DNA from: Botryotinia globosa
Lineage: Eukaryota > Ascomycota > Leotiomycetes > Helotiales > Sclerotiniaceae
Assembly (NCBI GenBank): GCA_014898425.1
Contig: RCSZ01000008.1
Location: forward strand, 2,243,501-2,307,500
Length of the DNA: 64,000 nucleotides
Direction: 5' to 3'
Shown: positions 59,067 through 64,000 of the stretch, one piece after another
Position numbering within the stretch: the first letter of the stretch is position 1
Layout: each line of letters opens with the position of its first letter
The notes under the pieces: model-generated
Told to the model about the DNA's origin: nothing
What the model saw: only the letters and a program-made list of their open reading frames with translations
The model's database searches: none
Position numbers and translations under genes: made by a program

Positions 59067-59864
59067 ATGTCTCCAACTGGAGTTGCCTTCCAAACACAAG
59101 TCGACACTCTCCTGAATGAGTTGTCAGACTGTATTGGATTTTGCCATCAGATCCGAGAAACTCGACGACTAGGTACTAAGCACGAGAATTTCGACAAGCT
59201 TCAAGACGCCCTCCTCCATTCACACACCACCCTCTCAGTTCAATATGATACTTTAAATCGATGTTTCGGGCACCGGATGGCTGTCGGCGATGAAGCATCC
59301 ATTCAGCCAATGAACAAATGTCTCCGGGCAGTATCATCTGATATCAAAAGAAAATTATATGAGATAGCCAATAAGACTACACAAACATCCGGTTCTAGAC
59401 AACTCCCCGGCTTCAGTACTCTTCTTCAGCACTGGAAACTCACTGAAGAAGATGCTTCCAACATCATAATCAGACTTTCACAACGTCTAATCATTACACC
59501 GCCTGCTTCAACTCATATTCCAACTCCCGCTACATCACCGAATCAAGAACCAAAAGTCAGATCAGATCAAGAAATTGTTTCTAAAAGCGATTTCAATTTT
59601 CTGGTAGAACACATGCAGAAATCCTGGACAGAGACATGGAGCAACGAACAATTGATTTATGTCAACTATTATGATCAGAAGAACAAAGTTTACGAAAGGC
59701 CCGACGGATTCATCAAAGCGGTACCCACATCGTACAGACCTGCGAGGACGGAGACTGTATCTGGGCAAAGAACGAGGAACGATGACTTGAATGAAAGAGA
59801 GAGGAGAGGTTATGCATTTGGGGGGTCGAATAGGCCTCAAAGGGAAGAGTTTTGGAGACAATGA
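59067..59864 (+). CDS. Unrecognised 265-residue fungal protein
   Basis: A single-exon frame starting MSPTGVAFQTQVDTLLNEL after a TCCACAACCGCAACT leader. Residues 8-120 are predicted mostly helical with heptad-like leucines (LLNELSDCIGFCHQIRETRR, LQDALLHSHTTL, LYEIANKTTQ), and a proline/threonine linker lies at about 150-165 (PPASTHIPTPATSP). A second block, FNFLVEHMQKSWTETW and IYVNYYDQKNKVYERPDGF, is followed by an Arg/Gly-rich tail. I do not recognise the family. The helical N-terminus may be compared with HeLo- or SesA-like domains, but no diagnostic motif is seen. It is probably real given the uninterrupted frame, good start context and biased composition. Confidence 0.65.
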   Translation: MSPTGVAFQTQVDTLLNELSDCIGFCHQIRETRRLGTKHENFDKLQDALLHSHTTLSVQYDTLNRCFGHRMAVGDEASIQPMNKCLRAVSSDIKRKLYEIANKTTQTSGSRQLPGFSTLLQHWKLTEEDASNIIIRLSQRLIITPPASTHIPTPATSPNQEPKVRSDQEIVSKSDFNFLVEHMQKSWTETWSNEQLIYVNYYDQKNKVYERPDGFIKAVPTSYRPARTETVSGQRTRNDDLNERERRGYAFGGSNRPQREEFWRQ

Positions 59865-60546
59865 GATGCGTATTGTACAAGGAAAAGGGTGCGGTTTTCC
59901 GGAGTTGATGAGATAAGATTTTTTTGACGCGGAATGAAGATATGGGTATGGTAACGATCAAGGCGGGATTTTATTCGGATTTTGATGCGGTATGAGTAAG
60001 GAGTTTGGGATCTCAGTATTATAGGACTATGTCGCCAGCGTGCGCAGGGAATTTTGGATGACGGATATTCTCAGGGTTCAGCATTTATTATAGTATATGC
60101 TTTGCGACTATTATCGCCTTTTCTTTTGAGAACGATGAAAACCAAACCATTATCTTCATCTCAGATTTCCCACATGATTTCTGTACGTGAATATGTTTCA
60201 GGAGCCTGAGTTGACTGAGACTTCAAACGCACCTCACGTAATGTACCCCGCCATACCCTAGAAATATTTAGGCACCACTAGGTACCCTCGACTTGGTTTT
60301 CTTTCTAGCCCAGATATCTTTTGAGTAACGACATGTGTTCAAGATGCTAATATATTGCATCACTCAAATTCTTGCAAATAAGCATAGAGAACACGTATCT
60401 TATATACAAATCTTTTCGACTTATAGCGATGACGAATCTAAGTTTTGGGAAAGTAGTGACCTGGATCAAATTGCGGGAGTTTGTTCAATTATTTGTGGGC
60501 TGATAGAGGGAGTATTGAAACAAGAGAGGCTCTCAATACACTGGTT

Positions 60547-60760
60547 TGATACAAATAATAAGCTTTCATTATTTCGATTCCAAATAGACAACTAGCCTTT
60601 ATTGTTTAGATTCGAAGAAGACAATCAGTCCTGCTTGTTTAAATTTCAAGTAAAAATCGGCCCTCATGATTTAAATTGAAAATAGACAACCAACCCTGAT
60701 TGTTTCAATTCCATATAGACAATCAGCCGTTATTGTTCCAACTCGACATAGACAATAAAC
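60547..60760. repeat. 33-bp minisatellite, about 6.5 degenerate units
   Basis: Units of 32-33 bp begin at 60547, 60580, 60613, 60646, 60678, 60711 and 60744. The consensus core is ATAGACAATCAGCC followed by TTATTGTTTAAATTC. The first and fourth units are the most diverged. The regular period despite heavy divergence suggests an old tandem array. Confidence 0.85.
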
Positions 60761-62232
60761 TATCGACCGCGAGATTCAAGGAAAGATGTTCACTCAAGTA
60801 GTTACGCAACTGGCTTATCATGGAGCAGGCACAGTTATGCTAACCATATAAAGTCATTCTAGGTGACGCTAAACCCTGAGACTTTGGGTACTGTGGGAAG
60901 AGGGTCTGGTGTGAGGTCATCACTTATCATTCCGCTCGGAAAGCTTATTGTTGTCGGGCTTCTGGGATCGATGAATGGGAGAGGAAACGAGGGCTATTTC
61001 CCTTGTGGTTCGGGTTTCGACTATAAACGGGGTTGGAATTATGGTTTGGAGGCTAGAGTGTGAGCCTCGGTGATGATATCCGCGTTCAACATATCATCGA
61101 AAATGCTATCCACAACAAGCTTGTAGGTCTAGACCCCTTCGATCAGGCCTAAATAGTCAAATCTTATGTGGTAAACAGAGCACTGGACTGCAGCCTGATC
61201 ATTTCGCAACTTGCGGAGAACAGTTTGAGAGCTGATTGCTCAGCTAATACAGTCTCCACGCTTTTGCGTCCTCTGGGCACGAAAATTTCGAATTGATGAC
61301 AACACTTGTTCCTCACATCCCTCTGCAACGCATCACAAACAGCCTACGGCGTTATTCCACCGCTTTCAAGGCCTTGAGCGATGACCAAGGATCTTAAAAA
61401 CTAATGATGAGCTGACCATGTGAAATCGGCATGGCTATGGCCGGTGAACGAAAGGTTCGAATGATTCTTCGAGCTCTACTACTTTGTCAATTCTTGGTAC
61501 TCAGGCCTTGGTTTCAGAAGATTTCTTTCCTTGAAATTGCTCGGATTGTATGCCGGTTACAGCTCCCAATATGTAATGTAAGGTTCACAGCCGTGTTGAA
61601 CGATCATCTCGGCCTTAATTGGCTGCCAATGTTTGGATCAAGCCGATTGTAGCAATTGATTCGTGAATTGATATTGATAGGGCTTTTGGGAAGCTGGCAG
61701 AAGACTGGCAACTTCTCTGATCTGATTTCAAGCTCTGAAAGGCCCCGGCCATGAATGCTCTATAGCTACTATTTTTAGGCTCGGAATTGGGCGGCTGGCA
61801 GGTAAGACTATCGTGCGCTTGCAGGAATATCAAGATTATCTCACGTCGTTCAATCTTTTGTTATATTTGACAACGTTTGTTCAATTTATATTCAGTGTCT
61901 GGTTGAGCAATGGAGGTGCACTGTTTTTGAAGTGCTGAATTTGGGTGTTAGACACGACGCGTTTGGCAGGCGGTAAGGTTGAGGTTAATTTCGGTGTGCA
62001 AGGGCATGTCATTCCTACCATTTACTTTACTTGATACTTTGTTCAAGCTCATGCGATCCAACTTACGATAGTTCAATCTCAGAATCTCCCACGATATACC
62101 CCTTGTTGAAAGACGGAATGGAATCTGTCTAGCTGCAGCTAAGGTTGGTATTTATACATAACTCCAGCGTACCCCACGTGAAACAGCTCTACAACTTGCC
62201 ACTTTGGGGGGCCCAGTCATTCCAGTACTTTT

Positions 62233-62749
62233 GTAAGAATTCTGGCATCTGCTCACCGCATCTTTGTAACAAATGTGACAAAATCCCTGCAAAAATGAGG
62301 TTTTTTTATATGAATTATTATATTGAATATTTCAATTAAATCTTTATATTTTCTTTTTTAAAAAATCAAAAATAATAAATAATTGAAATCAAAATATAAA
62401 AAATTATTCGAAATATCTTTTATTATTTTTATTGAATAATTATATAATATTGAAATCGAATTTTTTTAAAATTTTTAATATATAACATTTTCCTTATATA
62501 AAATAAGCGAATTTTTATCAAAATTTAGAATTTTCAATTTTAACCCTTTCAAATCCTATTTCAAAAAATAAATAAAAATATTTTATATATTTTTTTATAA
62601 AATTTGATTAATTAAATAACATTTTTTTTAAAAAAATTTAATTTTATTATTTATAATAAGAAATAAACTAGAGTATGAAAAATTGAATAATCCTATATTT
62701 TAGCTGAAAAAGCGTTACATATGCGGTGAGGAGAAGCCAGAACTCTTAC
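62233..62749. mobile_element. AT-rich inverted-repeat element upstream of the HET gene
   Basis: The left end reads GTAAGAATTCTGGCATCTG then CTCACCGCATCTTTGTAAC; the right end is the complement of GTAAGAGTTCTGGCTTCTC then CTCACCGCATATGTAAC. That is about 38 paired bases with few mismatches and a 2-base gap. The interior, about 400 bp, is over 85 percent A+T with mirror-like runs and no frame. No clear target-site duplication was found, so the family is open. The structure is typical of a non-autonomous DNA transposon. Confidence 0.65.
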
Positions 62750-63018
62750 TTTACAAGATGTGTTAGAGGTAAGAAGCTTGAAAAGCAAACAACTTTATCA
62801 TCTCACCATAGTTTACACGCAGAAGCAATTAGATTCCTTCGCCATACCATAGATTCAAAAACTTCCTTGGGAAATCTGAGAAATCGCTCAAAAACTATAT
62901 TAAGACCCACATATCAAAGAGGCTGAGAGGCGTGGCACAAAAGTGCATCAGCTTTTCATGTAATCCAAATCAATGATTCCTTCTCTAGTCCTCTCCTTAT
63001 ACTTCTTCATCCTTTATC

Positions 63019-64000
63019 ATGTCGTCTCCTTACGCAGATCTTCCGCTCCTGCACGCCGATAAGCAAATCAGATTGCTTCGGCTGGAGCAATCATCACCTG
63101 ATGGTGATGACTATTGCTTCAGCTTGACGGTTCACAACTTTTGCGATGATGTGTATCAGCCACGATACATTGCCATTTCGTACACTTGGGGGGATTTTGT
63201 CCCACTCATGCCGATAATTGTGAATGGTAAAAGGATGCGAGTGCGATTTAATTGCTGGTATGCTCTGTGGCAGATGAGACACCATGGCGTTACCGATTAT
63301 TTGTGGATCGATTCATTGTGTATCAATCAAGATAATAATGAAGAGAAGAACTTTCAGGTGGCTATCATGGGTTCGATATACAAATCAGCATTGTGGGTCG
63401 CCAGTTGTATTGGTACTGGTGACACGATCGGTGCCATACAGCCCACCTCAGCAAGCGATGGCGGCGAAGAGGTTATGATCGCCAGGGAGAAACTTAGAGG
63501 AAGGTTTGATCAAATCCCATATTTTGATAGAGTATGGATCAAACAGGAAATTATTCTTGCGCGCGATATCACGCTTTTCTACGGATTAAAAAGTGTTTCG
63601 TGGGAAGATTTCAACACGTTAACGAGCATTGAGCAAAGATTTTCGGGGCAAGACTTAGAAGAGAGTACTGATTTTGGTATGTCCGATGTTTTGGAGAATT
63701 CTGGAGATGCTTCAAGCAGTTTTTACCGGTGGGGTCAGATACGGGAGTATTCCATTCAGGAAGCCGAGATGAATTCTACTACCCTACAACTGTGCAATCA
63801 TCGCTCAAACTCAAAATCTGGTACATTCGTAGATTTAGTTTTCCGGTATAAAACAGCAAAGGCTACCAACCCCAGGGACAAGATATACGCACTTCTCTCT
63901 CTGCTTCCACAGGAGGATCTCATCCGACAAAATCTGGTAATTGACTACGAACAACCTACGTTTCATCTGTTTCACGCCGTTGCAAGATTAGTGTATAGTA
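63019..64000 (+). CDS. HET-domain (heterokaryon incompatibility) protein, 3' end beyond window
   Basis: The start MSSPYADLPLLHADKQIRLL leads into the HET signature: YIAISYTWGD at about 52-62, LWIDSLCINQDNNEEKNFQ near 95-113 and MGSIYKSALWV. The C-terminal side of the domain is FDRVWIKQEIILARDITLFY, with NPRDKIYALLSLLP near residue 300. HET domains, which have a TIR-like fold, trigger cell death after fusion of incompatible hyphae; many copies exist per genome and most have no known partner. The frame is open for 327 codons to the window edge and no intron is needed. The E-for-A variant in VWIKQEI is within the normal family range. The element at 62.2-62.7 kb lies 270 bases upstream. Confidence 0.92.
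   Translation, partial: MSSPYADLPLLHADKQIRLLRLEQSSPDGDDYCFSLTVHNFCDDVYQPRYIAISYTWGDFVPLMPIIVNGKRMRVRFNCWYALWQMRHHGVTDYLWIDSLCINQDNNEEKNFQVAIMGSIYKSALWVASCIGTGDTIGAIQPTSASDGGEEVMIAREKLRGRFDQIPYFDRVWIKQEIILARDITLFYGLKSVSWEDFNTLTSIEQRFSGQDLEESTDFGMSDVLENSGDASSSFYRWGQIREYSIQEAEMNSTTLQLCNHRSNSKSGTFVDLVFRYKTAKATNPRDKIYALLSLLPQEDLIRQNLVIDYEQPTFHLFHAVARLVYS

Larger units (their letters stand above)
59865..63018. other. Gene-poor region with a minisatellite and an inverted-repeat element
   Basis: Three kilobases without a supported gene. They contain the 33-bp minisatellite and the TIR element listed separately. Frames at 60335-60595, 60863-61063 and 61431-61652 lack similarity. The last 250 bases should include the HET gene promoter. 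Confidence 0.5.

Noticed and set aside
60863..61063. 66-codon Gly-rich frame
   Set aside because: Isolated, no similarity, composition likely by chance.
1..64000. CRISPR arrays, rRNA genes, LTR or LINE retroelements, autonomous transposases
   Set aside because: Looked for on both strands; no direct-repeat/spacer pattern, reverse transcriptase, integrase or DDE frame was seen.

Overview
The window looks like a chromosome segment of a filamentous ascomycete. Genes carry short introns (about 48-180 bp, nearly all GT...AG with TACTAAC-like branch sites), codon use is moderate, and the gene set is typical of Pezizomycotina: a HET-domain protein, a Pth11-like receptor, a UstYa-like protein, MFS permeases, a STAND N-terminal domain and APH-like pseudogenes. 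A leotiomycete such as a Botrytis/Sclerotinia relative fits the AT-rich style, but this is inference; no marker gene here fixes the species.

Layout. 1-3.3 kb is gene-free and ends in microsatellites and a pyrimidine-rich promoter tract. 3.3-5.5 kb is a well conserved mitochondrial FAD glycerol-3-phosphate dehydrogenase, the one clear core-metabolism gene. 5.5-13.5 kb is an 8-kb gene-poor stretch with minisatellites and a Tourist-like (PIF/Harbinger-type) MITE with a TAA target duplication. 13.5-15.6 kb encodes a maltose/alpha-glucoside-type MFS permease (six exons). 17.2-28.1 kb is an accessory block: an alpha/beta-hydrolase, a STAND-type N-terminal gene broken by in-frame stops, an overlapping J-domain-like protein without HPD, and two decayed F-box/LRR-like genes, one split by a palindromic AT-rich insertion. 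28.7-30.0 kb is an intact aldo/keto reductase.

31.3-48.8 kb holds four divergent members (A-D) of one uncharacterised fungal protein family, all on the minus strand and all with an intron at the same phase-0 position. Between A and B lie a DHA1-type MFS transporter, an eight-exon Pth11-like seven-helix protein, a GNAT acetyltransferase, a weak secreted-protein candidate and a UstYa-like (DUF3328) protein with both HxxHC motifs. This family is the best candidate in the window for undescribed biology.

49.8-57.1 kb is a gene graveyard: two broken short-chain dehydrogenases on either side of an 816-bp fold-back Fot1/Pogo-like MITE, then a broken aminoglycoside-phosphotransferase-like gene and a broken glycosyltransferase-like gene. 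All seven premature stops found inside otherwise continuous frames can be explained by a single C-to-T change (CAA, CAG or CGA to stop), as expected of RIP or deamination. 59.1-59.9 kb encodes an unrecognised 265-residue protein. A 33-bp minisatellite and another inverted-repeat AT-rich element precede a HET-domain gene that runs off the right edge. The intact genes appear to act independently, and no operon-like pathway or biosynthetic backbone enzyme is present. Exon structures were read by hand from splice signals and family similarity.
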